DNA from: Mesorhizobium sophorae
GTDB taxonomy: Bacteria; Pseudomonadota; Alphaproteobacteria; Rhizobiales; Rhizobiaceae
Reading direction: 5' to 3'
DNA length: 64,000 bases
Assembly: GCF_002270415.1 (NCBI RefSeq)
Contig: NZ_NNRI01000007.1
Span: 186,001 to 250,000 of the forward strand
Shown one piece after another: positions 16,684-26,408 of this stretch. How positions within the stretch are numbered: position 1 is the first letter of the stretch; the number at the start of each line of letters is the position of its first letter. A program made the translations under genes and the position numbers. Under the pieces are notes generated by a model. That model was not told the origin of the DNA, ran no database searches, and saw only the letters and a list, made by a program, of their open reading frames with translations.

Positions 16684-17892
16684 TCAGACGCGTTCGATAA
16701 TCGTTGCGGTGCCCATGCCGGCACCGATGCACAGCGTTACCAGTGCGGTGTTGAGATCGCGGCGCTCGAGTTCGTCCAGCACCGTGCCGAAAATCATCGC
16801 GCCGGTGGCGCCGAGCGGATGGCCCATGGCAATGGCGCCGCCATTGACGTTGATCTTGTCGTGCTCGATATCGAAGGCTTGCATGTAGCGCAGCACCACC
16901 GAGGCGAAGGCCTCGTTGAGCTCGAACAGGTCGATATCCGACAGCTTCATCTTGGCACGCTTCAACAGCTTCTCGGTGACGTCGACCGGACCGGTCAGCA
17001 TCAGCACCGGTTCGGAGCCTATGTTGGCGAAGGTGCGGATGCGAGCGCGCGGCTTCAGCCCCATCGCCTTGCCGGCCTTCTTCGAGCCGAGCAGCACGGC
17101 GGCGGCGCCATCGACGATGCCGGACGAATTGCCGGCATGGTGGACGTGGTTGACCTCTTCCACCTCGGGGTGCTTCTGCACGGCGACGGCATCGAAACCA
17201 CCCATTTCGCCGGGCATGACGAAGGACGGGTTGAGCGAGGCCAGCGACTGCATGTCGGTCGACGGACGCATGTGTTCGTCATGGTCGAGGATGGTCAGGC
17301 CGTTCTGGTCCTTGATCGGAATGACGGAATTCTTGAAGCGGCCGTCGGCCCAGGATTTGGCCGCGCGCTTCTGGCTCTCGACTGCATAGGCGTCGACGTC
17401 GTCGCGCGAGAAGCCGTATTTGGTGGCGATCAGGTCGGCCGAGATGCCTTGCGGCACGAACCAGCCGGGCAGGCCAACCGAAGGATCCATAAACCAGGCG
17501 CCGCCAGAGGCGCCCATGCCGACCCGCGACATCGATTCAACGCCGCCAGCGATGACGATGTCATCGGCGCCCTGCGCGATCTTGGCGGCGCCGAAATTGA
17601 TGGCGTCGAGGCCCGAAGCGCAGAAGCGCGAGATCTGCATGCCAGGCGCCTTGGTGTCGTAGCCAGCCTCGAAGGCGGCGGCGCGCGGAATGACCGAGCC
17701 CGCCTCGCCGACCGGATCGACGCAGCCGAAGATGATGTCGTCGACATTGGCGGTGTCGAGCCCGTTGCGATCGCGCAATGCTTCGAGCGTCCTGGCGGCA
17801 AGCCGCACCGCTGGCACCTCGTGCAGCGATCCGTCCTTCTTGCCCTTGCCGCGCGGCGTGCGCACAGCATCATAGACATAAGCTTCGGCCAT
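16684..17892 (-). CDS. fadA: acetyl-CoA C-acyltransferase (thiolase)
   Basis: A 402-residue thiolase that cleaves 3-ketoacyl-CoA to acetyl-CoA plus a shortened acyl-CoA. Three signatures are seen: the acyl-accepting Cys in [11 protein letters not shown], the [15 protein letters not shown] block with the catalytic His, and the second active-site Cys in [10 protein letters not shown] near the end. The ATG follows AGGAG at 7 bases. It is the third gene of the acyl-CoA operon and is tightly followed by fadJ, so FadA and FadJ probably act as a complex. The 85-base gap before it contains a palindromic R1 repeat. Confidence 0.93.
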   Translation of the reverse strand: MAEAYVYDAVRTPRGKGKKDGSLHEVPAVRLAARTLEALRDRNGLDTANVDDIIFGCVDPVGEAGSVIPRAAAFEAGYDTKAPGMQISRFCASGLDAINFGAAKIAQGADDIVIAGGVESMSRVGMGASGGAWFMDPSVGLPGWFVPQGISADLIATKYGFSRDDVDAYAVESQKRAAKSWADGRFKNSVIPIKDQNGLTILDHDEHMRPSTDMQSLASLNPSFVMPGEMGGFDAVAVQKHPEVEEVNHVHHAGNSSGIVDGAAAVLLGSKKAGKAMGLKPRARIRTFANIGSEPVLMLTGPVDVTEKLLKRAKMKLSDIDLFELNEAFASVVLRYMQAFDIEHDKINVNGGAIAMGHPLGATGAMIFGTVLDELERRDLNTALVTLCIGAGMGTATIIERV

Positions 17893-17930
17893 CTTTTTGC
17901 TCCTTGGGTTTATCGAACGGCTTTAGACTG

Positions 17931-17978
17931 ATGCATGTCGATCTCCCAAAACCGGGACCGCTTTTGGGCGACATGCAT
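17931..17978. repeat. palindromic intergenic repeat, family R1
   Basis: Starts ATGCATGTCG and ends CGACATGCAT, with an inner CCAAAACCGG...CTTTTGGG pair. It touches the stop codon of the 390-residue acyl-CoA dehydrogenase. This is the first of seven R1 copies in the window. Confidence 0.85.
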
Positions 17979-19150
17979 TAGAGCGAGCGTCCGATCAGCA
18001 ATTTCATGATCTCGTTGGTGCCGCCGTAGATGCGCTGGACGCGGGCGTCGCGGAACATGCGGGCGATCGGGTATTCATTCATGTAGCCATAGCCGCCATG
18101 CAATTGAAGGCATTCGTCGACGACTTTTCCCTGCAGGTCGCTGAGCCAGTATTTGGCCATCGACGCTGTCACCGGGTCGAGGCCGCCGGCGATGTGGCGG
18201 GTCACACAATCATTGTAGAAGACCCGGCCGATGGTCGCCTCGGTCTTGAGTTCGGCCAGCTTGAACTGGGTGTTCTGGAAATCGATGATCGCCTTGCCGA
18301 ACGCCTTGCGTTCCTTGACGTAATCGATGGTCAGCGCCAGTGCCCGCTCGATCATGGCAATGGCACTGGTGCCGATCTGTAGCCGCTCCTGCGGCAATTG
18401 CTGCATCAGCTGTACAAAACCCTGCCCTTCCTCGTGGCCGAGCAGGTTGGACGTCGGCACGCGCATATCGTTGAAGAACAGCTCCGACGTGTCGTTGGCC
18501 TTCAGCCCGATCTTGTCGAGGTTGCGGCCGCGCTGGAAGCCTTCGACCTCATCGGTCTCGACGACGATCAGCGAGGTGCCCTTGGCGCCCTTCTCCGGAT
18601 CGGTCTTGGTGACGACGATGACGAAGTTGGCAAGCTGGCCATTGGTGATGAAGGTCTTGGAACCGTTGATCTTGTACTGGTTGCCATCCTTCTCGGCCCG
18701 CGTCTTGACGCCTTGCAGATCGGAGCCGGCACCTGGCTCGGTCATGGCGATGGCGCCGATCAGCTCGCCGGTCGCCAGCTTCGGCAGCCATTTCTTCTTC
18801 TGCTCTTCAGAGCCGTAGTGGAGGATGTAGGGGGCGACGATCGAGTTGTGCAGGCCGATACCGAAACCGTCGACACCGACATGGCCAATGGCCTCGATGA
18901 TGGCGCTCTCATGCGCGAAGGTGCCGCCGGAGCCGCCATATTCCTCCGGCATCGAGGCGCAGAGCAGACCGGCAGCGCCGGCCTTCAACCAGCTCTCGCG
19001 GTCGACCATCTCGTTCTTCTCGAATTCGTCGTAGCGCGGCGCGATTTCCTCCGACATGAAGCGGTGCGCCATGTCGTAGAGCATGCCGACCTCGTCCGCG
19101 GCCCAGGCGGGCTTCGGCAAAGAGAGCACTTCGGCGGGATTTGTCGCCAC
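17978..19150 (-). CDS. acyl-CoA dehydrogenase
   Basis: A 390-residue flavoprotein that makes the first double bond in acyl-CoA. The classical ACAD fold is present: MTEPGAGSDLQGVKT (flavin-binding strand), FITNGQLANFVIVV, and QLHGGYGYMNEYPIARMFRD followed by RIYGGTNEIMK at the C-terminus. The Glu of GGTNEI is the usual catalytic base position of short- and medium-chain enzymes. It begins with GTG at 19150, directly after GGAGGAAATC. It lies 51 bases downstream of the larger dehydrogenase and upstream of fadA-fadJ. Substrate chain length cannot be assigned. Confidence 0.92.
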   Translation of the reverse strand: MATNPAEVLSLPKPAWAADEVGMLYDMAHRFMSEEIAPRYDEFEKNEMVDRESWLKAGAAGLLCASMPEEYGGSGGTFAHESAIIEAIGHVGVDGFGIGLHNSIVAPYILHYGSEEQKKKWLPKLATGELIGAIAMTEPGAGSDLQGVKTRAEKDGNQYKINGSKTFITNGQLANFVIVVTKTDPEKGAKGTSLIVVETDEVEGFQRGRNLDKIGLKANDTSELFFNDMRVPTSNLLGHEEGQGFVQLMQQLPQERLQIGTSAIAMIERALALTIDYVKERKAFGKAIIDFQNTQFKLAELKTEATIGRVFYNDCVTRHIAGGLDPVTASMAKYWLSDLQGKVVDECLQLHGGYGYMNEYPIARMFRDARVQRIYGGTNEIMKLLIGRSL

Positions 19151-19201
19151 GATTTCCTCCGCGTATCGACAGGACAGGGCCGGCGGTGCCGGCGTTCGAG
19201 C

Positions 19202-20992
19202 TTAGAACGCTTCCGCCGGTAGAGCCATCAGCGTGTCGGCACCGCTCGAAATGCGAGCGAGGTGAGCGCCGGTTTCCGGCATGATCCGCTCCATGAAGAA
19301 GCGCGCCGTCACAACCTTGTTGTCGTAGAAGGACTGCGAACCGTTGGCCCCCGTCTTGCCGAGCGCCGCCTTGGCCATCTGCGCCCACATATAGCCCAGC
19401 GCCACAAGGCCGAAGAGATGCATAAAATCGGTCGAGGCGGCGCCCGCATTGTCGGGCTTGGCCATGCCGTTCTGTAGCAGCCACATGGTGGCGGCCTGAA
19501 GGTCGTTGAGGCCCTTCTTCAGCGCCTTCGTGAACGGCGCCATCTTCTCGTCGGAACGGTTTTCCTCGCAGAATTCGCCGACCTCCTTGAAGAAGGCCTG
19601 CACGGCGCGGCCGCCATTCAAACCCAGCTTGCGGCCGACAAGGTCGAGCGCCTGGATGCCGTTGGCGCCTTCATAGATCATGGCGATGCGGGCATCGCGC
19701 ACGAACTGGCTCATGCCGTGCTCTTCGATGTACCCGTGACCGCCGAACACCTGCTGCGCCATCACGGCGTGGTCGAACCCCTTGTCGGTGAGCACGCCCT
19801 TGACCACTGGCGTCAACAGGCCGGTGTAGTCGTCGGCGGCCTGGCGGTCCTTGTCGTCGCCAGAGCGGTGGGCGACGTCGGACTTGATCGCCGTCCACAG
19901 CGCCAGCGCGCGGCCGGCCTCGTTGAAGGCCTTCATGGTCATCAGGCTGCGGCGGATGTCGGGATGGACGATGATCGGGTCGGCCTTCTTGTCCGGTGCC
20001 TTCGGCCCCGACAGCGAGCGGCCCTGCAAGCGGTCCTTGGCGTAGGCCGCGGCGTTCTGGTAGGCGATCTCCGACAGCGACAGCCCTTGCAGGCCGACGC
20101 CGAGGCGCGCCTCGTTCATCATCGTGAACATCGCCTTCAAACCACCATTGGCCTCCCCGAGCAGCGTGCCTTCGGCCTCGTCATAGTTCATGACGCAGGT
20201 CGAATTGCCGTGGATGCCCATCTTCTCCTCGATCGAACCGCAGGAGACGGTGTTCCTGTTGCCGGGATTGCCCGATGCGTCGAGCTTGAGCTTTGGCACG
20301 ATGAACAGCGAGATGCCTTTGACGCCTTCAGGCGCGCCCTCGATGCGGGCCAGCACCAGATGGACGATGTTGTCCGACATGTCGTGCTCGCCGGCCGAGA
20401 TGAATATCTTCTGGCCTGAAATCTTGTAGGTGCCATCGCCATTCGGCACCGCCTTGGTTCGCAGCAGGCCAAGATCGGTACCGCAATGCGGCTCGGTCAG
20501 GTTCATGGTGCCGGTCCAGGCACCCTCAACCATTTTCGGCAGCCATTTGGATTTCTGCTCGTCAGTGCCGTGTGTGATGATCGCCGCGATCGCGCCCTGC
20601 GTCAGGCCCGGATACATCATCAGCGACATGTTGGCCGACACCATATATTCGGCAACGGCGGTGTGCACCGCATAGGGCAGGCCCTGGCCGCCGAACTCGA
20701 CGGGTGCGGCCAGACCCATCCAGCCACCCTCGCGATACTGGTCGAAGGCCTCCTTGAAACCTTTCGGCGTCGTCACCGAACCGTCGTCATGGCGGACACA
20801 GCCTTCGATGTCGCCGACACGGTTCAGCGGATGCATGACGTTCTCGGCGAGCTTGGCGCCTTCGGCGAGAATAGCCTCCAGTACATCGGGCGTGGCGTCG
20901 GCAAATCCGGGAAGGTTCGAATAGCGCTGATAGCCCAGCACCTCGTTGAGCACGAACAGCGTATCCTGGACCGGAGCCCTGTATATCGGCAT
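19202..20992 (-). CDS. acyl-CoA dehydrogenase, long form with C-terminal extension
   Basis: A 596-residue dehydrogenase, about 200 residues longer than classical ACADs, with a C-terminal helical domain after about residue 470. Core motifs are [50 protein letters not shown] and [17 protein letters not shown]. It resembles the DmdC / fatty-acid type of alphaproteobacteria. It is the first gene of the operon that continues with a second dehydrogenase, thiolase and fadJ. The ATG at 20992 ([13 protein letters not shown]) follows GGAGGAAAG. An operator-like palindrome lies 85-114 bases upstream. Confidence 0.92.
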   Translation of the reverse strand: MPIYRAPVQDTLFVLNEVLGYQRYSNLPGFADATPDVLEAILAEGAKLAENVMHPLNRVGDIEGCVRHDDGSVTTPKGFKEAFDQYREGGWMGLAAPVEFGGQGLPYAVHTAVAEYMVSANMSLMMYPGLTQGAIAAIITHGTDEQKSKWLPKMVEGAWTGTMNLTEPHCGTDLGLLRTKAVPNGDGTYKISGQKIFISAGEHDMSDNIVHLVLARIEGAPEGVKGISLFIVPKLKLDASGNPGNRNTVSCGSIEEKMGIHGNSTCVMNYDEAEGTLLGEANGGLKAMFTMMNEARLGVGLQGLSLSEIAYQNAAAYAKDRLQGRSLSGPKAPDKKADPIIVHPDIRRSLMTMKAFNEAGRALALWTAIKSDVAHRSGDDKDRQAADDYTGLLTPVVKGVLTDKGFDHAVMAQQVFGGHGYIEEHGMSQFVRDARIAMIYEGANGIQALDLVGRKLGLNGGRAVQAFFKEVGEFCEENRSDEKMAPFTKALKKGLNDLQAATMWLLQNGMAKPDNAGAASTDFMHLFGLVALGYMWAQMAKAALGKTGANGSQSFYDNKVVTARFFMERIMPETGAHLARISSGADTLMALPAEAF

Positions 20993-21078
20993 GCTTTCCT
21001 CCACCCTGCAGACCTGTCCGAATGCCCCCGAAGTCTACCAAGGTGGCATGCGGACCTATGTTGCGAGCGGGATAGCAA

Positions 21079-21106
21079 AAATTGACGTTTGCGTAAACGT
21101 CAATTT
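21079..21106. promoter_or_regulatory. 28-bp palindrome, likely MerR operator for the beta-oxidation operon
   Basis: The half-sites AAATTGACGTTT and AAACGTCAATTT form an inverted repeat with only the centre imperfect. It lies 87 bases before the first acyl-CoA dehydrogenase gene. The core TTGACGTTTGCGTAAACG resembles operators of MerR regulators of acyl-CoA degradation (LiuR type). A related motif lies upstream of the merR gene itself. Confidence 0.6.
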
Positions 21107-21209
21107 TTTCGATGCGACAAGATTTCCCGCCCGCCGCGCGGTGAACGTAGCGGCGAGGCGTTGCGCAAGCTAGCGGCGAGAGGCTGCATTGGGCCGCGGC
21201 CAAGACGAC

Positions 21210-21242
21210 GAAAAGCCGCGCGGCAGGGCCACGCGGCTTTGA
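21210..21242 (-). terminator. terminator-like hairpin after merR
   Basis: AAAGCCGCG and CGCGGCTTT flank a 12-base loop, 24 bases beyond the merR stop. On the minus strand the stem is followed by a short TTTTC. Confidence 0.5.
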
Positions 21243-21265
21243 TAGTCAGACAGTCAGCGGATGAG

Positions 21266-21727
21266 TTAGCCCGCGACGCTCGCCTGCGGCGCCGAACGCT
21301 CGGCCAGCATCTGGCGCACCGCCGACATCGAGCCGCTCAGCTCGTTGATGGCGTCATCGATCAGCGCCCGCTGCTTCTGTAGCCGGGCAAGCTGCTTTTC
21401 CGACTTGTCCAGCGCCAGCCGCAGTTGCTTGGTGTTGGAGCCGGTCGGATCGTAGAGGTCCATCATCTGCTTGACGTCGCGCAGCGAGAACCCAACCTTG
21501 CGGCCAAGCAGGATCAGCTTCAGCCGGGCCTTGTCGCGGCGCGTATAGAGACGGGTCGAACCGTCGCGCTGCGGGTTAAGCAGGCCCTTGTCTTCATAGA
21601 AACGCAGCGTGCGCAGCGTCACTCCATATTTTTTGGCCATCTCACCGATGCGGACAAGGTCCTCGCCGGTTTCGACAGACATATTGTTGGTATTGGCCGC
21701 GGTCTCGCCGGCCGAGATAAGCTTCAT
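21266..21727 (-). CDS. MerR-family transcriptional regulator of acyl-CoA degradation
   Basis: A 153-residue MerR protein. The winged helix-turn-helix is RIGEMAKKYGVTLRTLRFYEDKGLL followed by RLYTRRDKARLKLILLGRKVGFSLRDVKQMMDLYD; a coiled-coil dimerisation helix (about residues 95-130) comes next. No Cys metal-binding loop is present, so it is not a metal sensor. It lies directly upstream of the beta-oxidation operon on the same strand, and similar TTTACGTTTACGTCAA-type motifs precede both. I infer that it represses or activates fatty or branched acyl-CoA degradation. The start at 21727 (MKLISAGE) follows GGGGAAAG; an internal ATG, MSVETGEDLVRI, is possible. Confidence 0.85.
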   Translation of the reverse strand: MKLISAGETAANTNNMSVETGEDLVRIGEMAKKYGVTLRTLRFYEDKGLLNPQRDGSTRLYTRRDKARLKLILLGRKVGFSLRDVKQMMDLYDPTGSNTKQLRLALDKSEKQLARLQKQRALIDDAINELSGSMSAVRQMLAERSAPQASVAG

Positions 21728-21852
21728 GGTCACTGGCTTTCCCCATCTGGTGGCGTCGCGGTCCTGGACCGTGCGTCGCCTGACTGGAAGCGGGGGCTTG
21801 CTTCCGGTCGTGGTTTCAACAAACAAATCGCAAACAGCACGCTCAGGGCGCC

Positions 21853-21870
21853 TTTTACGTTTACGTCAAT
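21853..21870. promoter_or_regulatory. second MerR operator-like motif, upstream of merR
   Basis: TTTTACGTTTACGTCAAT shares the ACGTTTACGTCAA core of the palindrome in front of the acyl-CoA dehydrogenase operon. It lies about 126 bases before the merR start, consistent with autoregulation. Confidence 0.5.
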
Positions 21871-21964
21871 TCTATACCGATAGCCGCCTCATGACGCAAG
21901 GGCGTTCTGCGCGGCGAGCGTTATGCCGCACCGTGCTGCCGGCATCCGACATCCTTGCAACTTC

Positions 21965-21978
21965 TTAAGTTTGGTTAA
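21965..21978. promoter_or_regulatory. CtrA-like motif upstream of podJ
   Basis: TTAA-GTTTGG-TTAA followed by C. The CtrA consensus is TTAA-N7-TTAAC; the spacer here is 6. It lies about 200 bases before the podJ start. Confidence 0.35.
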
Positions 21979-22181
21979 CGCGTTGTTTACCACGTTGGGC
22001 GAAATGTGGGCGCGTCGGCTACCCGTGGTTATCCTGTATCGAATTTTTCACGGTTTTTCGGAGCGCGGGTGAGAGCCCGGGAAGCTCGTCTTCCACCGCG
22101 GCATAGCCGCTGTCGCCTCGTTCCGACAGGGACTTGGGGGAACTGGCCGAGAGCCAGCCAATCTGAAAGACGGACGCACCG

Positions 22182-25100
22182 ATGAACAGCAAGCGGTCCT
22201 ACCTCGATACACTCAACGCCGGCAGGCAGCGCAGGCCGCAGACCACGCTCGAGCAGTTGAACCGTTCCCTCGAAACGCTGGAGCAGCGGCTGGAGCGTAC
22301 GCGCGAGGACCCGATGGCACGGCCCGAGCCCCGCCAATACGGGGCCGATGCGCGCTATCCAGCAGCCCAACCCTCTGGCCAACCCTCCAGCCAGCAGCGC
22401 TGGTACGAGGATCCGCAGCCGGCGCCGCGCCCGACGAGCCCGGCGCAGCCCGCCGCCGCCTTCGGGCAGAATTACCAGGCCATCGCCCGCGACATCGATC
22501 GTGTGCGTGGCCAGGAAGACGGCGTTGCGATGGTCGGCAAGATCGCCGGCGAGTTGCGCGGCATGCGCGAGGAACTGCGCCACCAGATGACGGCTGGGCT
22601 GCAGCGGGAATTCGAAGCGCTGCGCAAGGACATCGAGCGGGCTTTCCAGTCGAGCGCCAGGCCGGGCACCTCGGCCAAGGGCAGCGCCGAACTCGGCCTT
22701 GAATTCGAACGGCTCTCCGGCGCCATCCAGACACTGGCCGAGAAGAGCGACGACAGAAGCGTCAACATGCTGCGGCTCGAGCTCGAACAGGTCAAGGCCG
22801 CGCTCGACACGCTGGCGCGCGAGGAGAGCGTGCAGAAGGTCGACCGCCGCTGGGACGATTTCGATCGCCGGTGGACGGCCTTCGAGGACCGCGTCGACGC
22901 CGATCAGCGCAAGCGCTCCGACGACCCCGGCCTATCAATGCTGACCGACCGGCTGGAGCAGATCAGCAACGCCGTCAACAATCTGCCGGAATCGCTGTCG
23001 CTGCGCTCGCTCGAGGAAAAGGTCCGCACGCTTGCCGGCGCCGTCGATCATTTCGCCAGCCAGCAGGACAATCGTGGCAGCGACACGCTTGGCATGATCG
23101 ACGAGCGGCTGGACGAGATCTCCCGCGCCATCGTCGCCTCGACGGTCGCCGCGCAAGCCAATTCATTCGACCACGAGGCTTTCGAGCGCATCGAGAAGCG
23201 GATCGACTCGCTTGCCCAACAGATCGAGGAAGTGGCGCAGGACCGCCCGGGCAACGCCGTCATGGACCGGCTGAGCACCCTGTCGAGCCGTGTCGACGAG
23301 CTCGCCGGCCGCGCCAACCTGCCCGAGCAGGCGATGGAGCGCCTGGCCAAGCAGATCGCGCTCATCGCCGACAAGATCGACCAAGCGCCTGCCATGCCCG
23401 ACGCCGACTATATCTTCCATGGCCTGGAGCAACGCTTCGACGTGCTGTCGAGCATGATGGAACGTCGCCAGGGCGACGCCATCGAACAGGGCAACATGCT
23501 GTTCCGCGATCTCGAGCGGCGGCTGGACGAGGTGGCCGACAGGCTGGACCAGCGCATGCCGCATGTCGACAGCGCCGGCATCATGGAAGCCATCGACGCC
23601 CGCTTCACCGCGCTGGCCAAGCGCATCGAAACGCGTGTTCCCGATCCCGCAGGCGAAGCCGCGATCCGCGGCCTGGAAAGCCGGCTCGAAGACATTTCAA
23701 GCCGGCTGGACGCATCGGCCGCGCAGGTGGCCGGCATCGATCCGGCGCTGATCCGCAGCCTGGAGGCGCAGGTCGCCGGCCTGTCCGCCCACCTTTCAAG
23801 GCCCAGCACGCCCCTGCCGGAATTCGAGGACATCAGCCCGCGTCTCGACGAGATCGAGAAGTCGCTGTCCGGAACCCGCGATTCCATCCTCGGCGCGGCG
23901 CGCGAGGCGGCCGAGAACGCGGTGCGTTCGCTGGCTGGTTCGAGCGCCAACACGACAGCCGTTTCCGGCCTCGCCCAGGACCTGAAGACCCTCGAAACGC
24001 TGACGCGGCGCTCGGACGAGCGCAATTCGAGAACATTCGAAGCCATCCACGACACGCTGCTCAAGATCGTCGACCGGTTGGGTTCGCTGGAACCCGGCGA
24101 ACCGGTCGAGGCGGTGAGCGAACTCCTGGATGCGGCTGCGGTCGGATCCAACAGCCGGCGCGGTGCGCGGCGGTCCAAGATGGCCGTCGAGGCACCGTCA
24201 ATGGATATCGATCAGCCGATGCCGCTGACCGGAGACATGGCCGATCTCGATGGTCGCGCCGCCGCTATCCTGCGCAATGATCCGGGCATGCGTGGCGACC
24301 TGGATACGCGTGGCGACCTGGATATGCGTGGCGACGTGGGCACGCGCTCACCAGCCGAAGCCGCCGCTGCCGCGGCCCTGGCTGCCCTCAGTTCCGATAC
24401 CATCGCCGAGAAAAGCGAACAGGCAGGCGGCCGCAAATCGTTGTTCGGCGGGTTGGCACGTGCATTCAGGGGCAAGAAGGAGGCCGACATTCCGCCGCTG
24501 GCCGGCTCGGCGCCGATTGCCCCGACACCGAGCGTCGACCTCGACGAACCGCTCGACCCAAAATTGGCCAATCGGCCGCTGGAGCCCGGCTCCGGCGCGC
24601 CCGACCTCAATGCCATCATGAAGCGGGTGCGCGACGAGCGCGGCCAGCCGGCCAAGCCCAGCGACACCGATGCCGCCAAATCGGATTTCATCGCCGCAGC
24701 GCGGCGCGCGGCGCAGGCCGCCGCCGCCGAGGCCGATGCGCTGAAGCGCCAGTCGACGATGACCGGACCCGTGAAGGCATTGCGGATCGGCGACCTGCTC
24801 AAGGCGCGCCGCAAGCCAATCCTGATGGCGGCCGCCGCGATCATGCTGGCGCTCGCCGGCCTGCAACTGGGCAAGGCCTTCTTCGCCGATCCGGCGCAGG
24901 TGGCAAGCAACGACGCCGCGCCGATCGTTGCCTCGCAACCGGTGCAAACCGCCTCGGTCGATGCGGCTAGCCAGCCGAAGACGGACGTTCAGCCGCAGGC
25001 CGTGGAAAGCGCGCCGGCCCGTCCCGTCAGACAGGCCGAGCCGTCCGAACCGGCAGCCAAGGATGACATGGCCGCGCAAGGCACGATGGCCACGCCGCCA

Positions 25101-26216
25101 AGCATCGAGTCTTCGATGGATGCGGCACCGACAGCCCAGCCGGTTCCTGCGCCTGTTGCTTCGGCGACGCCCGCCGACGCAAGCCCGACGGCACCCGACA
25201 TGACAGCTTCGGCTGCTGCGCTCCCGGCTGGTCCGGCCCCGGTCGCCGCGGAAGCGACCGATGCCGATACCGGGCCTGTGACGGCCGAGCCGAACACCGC
25301 CAAGGACACCACGGGAGCGGTTCCACCGGCCGACACTTCGCCGGCGGCAGCCACCGCCAAGTTCGACATTCCCACCGACGTCGGCCCGCTCGCCTTGCGC
25401 GATGCCGCTGCCGGCGGCGACGCCAAGGCGTTGTTCGAGGTCGGTTCGCGCTACGCCGAGTCGCGTGGCGTCAAGGAAGACATGGCGGCAGCCGCCAAAT
25501 GGTACGAGAAGTCGGCCGAACTCGGCTTCGCGCCGGCCGAATACCGCATCGGCAATTTCTTCGAGAAGGGCATTGGCGTCGCGCGCGATATCAAGAAGGC
25601 GAAGACCTGGTACCAGCTCGCCGCCGAGCAGGGCAACGCCAGCGCCATGCACAACCTGGCCGTGCTGTTCGCCATGGCCGCGGATGGCGTCACCGACAAT
25701 GAGTCGGCCGCGCACTGGTTCCAGGCGGCGGCAGACGTCGGCGTCAAGGACAGCCAGTTCAACCTCGGCATCCTCGCCGCCAAGGGCGTCGGCATGAAGC
25801 AGAACCTCGAGGAATCCTACAAATGGTTCGCGCTCGTCGCCAAGACCGGCGACAAGGATGCGGCGGCCAAGCGTGACGAGATCGCCAATGCGATGCGGCC
25901 CGAGCAACTCGAACGCGCCCGTGCCGCGGCCGAACTGTGGAAGGCCAAGCCGCTGGATGCGGCAGCCAATTCGGTCGACATTCCCGAATCGTGGCAGGAC
26001 GGCGCGCCGCAGACGACCGCCAGCGTAGACATGAAGAAGGCCGTCGAGAATATCCAGCGCATTCTCAACAAGAATGGCTACGATGCAGGCGACGCCGACG
26101 GCAGGATGGGCCAGAAGACGAAGACCGCGATCATGGCTTTCCAGACCGACAACAAGCTGCCGGCGACCGGCACGGTCGACGAAAAACTGGTCAAGGCGCT
26201 GCTGGCGCGCAAATAA
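22182..26216 (+). CDS. podJ: PodJ-like polar localisation factor with Sel1 repeats and peptidoglycan-binding domain
   Basis: A 1344-residue single-pass membrane protein. The cytoplasmic N-terminus (about 1-640) is rich in coiled coil with repeated LEERLDEISRAI-type heptads. A Pro/Ala-rich, low-complexity linker follows. One transmembrane helix (about residues 877-901, PILMAAAAIMLALAGLQLG) leads to a periplasmic disordered stretch. Then come four Sel1 repeats (about 1066-1240; for example AAAAKWYEKSAELGFAPAEY) and a C-terminal peptidoglycan-binding domain (about 1284-1343). This is the PodJ order of Caulobacter and Agrobacterium, where PodJ organises the new pole and the pole where the Flp pilus forms. 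The tad locus lies in the same window. An 18-bp repeat gives three RGD(L/V) units at about residue 703. Confidence 0.88.
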   Translation: MNSKRSYLDTLNAGRQRRPQTTLEQLNRSLETLEQRLERTREDPMARPEPRQYGADARYPAAQPSGQPSSQQRWYEDPQPAPRPTSPAQPAAAFGQNYQAIARDIDRVRGQEDGVAMVGKIAGELRGMREELRHQMTAGLQREFEALRKDIERAFQSSARPGTSAKGSAELGLEFERLSGAIQTLAEKSDDRSVNMLRLELEQVKAALDTLAREESVQKVDRRWDDFDRRWTAFEDRVDADQRKRSDDPGLSMLTDRLEQISNAVNNLPESLSLRSLEEKVRTLAGAVDHFASQQDNRGSDTLGMIDERLDEISRAIVASTVAAQANSFDHEAFERIEKRIDSLAQQIEEVAQDRPGNAVMDRLSTLSSRVDELAGRANLPEQAMERLAKQIALIADKIDQAPAMPDADYIFHGLEQRFDVLSSMMERRQGDAIEQGNMLFRDLERRLDEVADRLDQRMPHVDSAGIMEAIDARFTALAKRIETRVPDPAGEAAIRGLESRLEDISSRLDASAAQVAGIDPALIRSLEAQVAGLSAHLSRPSTPLPEFEDISPRLDEIEKSLSGTRDSILGAAREAAENAVRSLAGSSANTTAVSGLAQDLKTLETLTRRSDERNSRTFEAIHDTLLKIVDRLGSLEPGEPVEAVSELLDAAAVGSNSRRGARRSKMAVEAPSMDIDQPMPLTGDMADLDGRAAAILRNDPGMRGDLDTRGDLDMRGDVGTRSPAEAAAAAALAALSSDTIAEKSEQAGGRKSLFGGLARAFRGKKEADIPPLAGSAPIAPTPSVDLDEPLDPKLANRPLEPGSGAPDLNAIMKRVRDERGQPAKPSDTDAAKSDFIAAARRAAQAAAAEADALKRQSTMTGPVKALRIGDLLKARRKPILMAAAAIMLALAGLQLGKAFFADPAQVASNDAAPIVASQPVQTASVDAASQPKTDVQPQAVESAPARPVRQAEPSEPAAKDDMAAQGTMATPPSIESSMDAAPTAQPVPAPVASATPADASPTAPDMTASAAALPAGPAPVAAEATDADTGPVTAEPNTAKDTTGAVPPADTSPAAATAKFDIPTDVGPLALRDAAAGGDAKALFEVGSRYAESRGVKEDMAAAAKWYEKSAELGFAPAEYRIGNFFEKGIGVARDIKKAKTWYQLAAEQGNASAMHNLAVLFAMAADGVTDNESAAHWFQAAADVGVKDSQFNLGILAAKGVGMKQNLEESYKWFALVAKTGDKDAAAKRDEIANAMRPEQLERARAAAELWKAKPLDAAANSVDIPESWQDGAPQTTASVDMKKAVENIQRILNKNGYDAGDADGRMGQKTKTAIMAFQTDNKLPATGTVDEKLVKALLARK
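24288..24341 (+). repeat. 18-bp tandem repeat inside podJ
   Basis: Three in-frame copies encode MRGDLD, TRGDLD and MRGDVG in the linker of PodJ. The first two copies differ by only two bases, which suggests recent slippage. Confidence 0.8.
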
Positions 26217-26408
26217 CGGCAGATGCGTCGCTTCCACGACGCCCTTGCCACACATTTGCCTGTTAACTGATTGAGATGTTTTTTGTTTCGGCAATGCTGC
26301 GTGGTTTGACTTCGTAGCACCTCCGGCGCAAGAACAAACTGGCTTGTCGGGTCAAGATGCCCGCAACGGTTGCATTCACCGACAGGCAGAACTGATCGAG
26401 ACTGACGG

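Larger units (their letters stand above)
21728..22181. other. merR-podJ divergent intergenic region
   Basis: This 454-base stretch holds both promoters. It contains the MerR-type motif (21853-21870) and a CtrA-like motif (21965-21978). I see no further gene; short frames here lack any coding character. Confidence 0.7.

Noticed and set aside
16078..17931. 617-codon plus-strand frame opposite fadJ and fadA
   Set aside because: It lies antisense to two clear beta-oxidation genes, is rich in Arg, His and Gly, and has no recognisable domain. It is a shadow of high-GC codon usage.
24348..26294. 648-codon minus-strand frame opposite podJ
   Set aside because: It is antisense to the Sel1 and linker region of PodJ, with low-complexity Arg/Gly/His composition and no motif.
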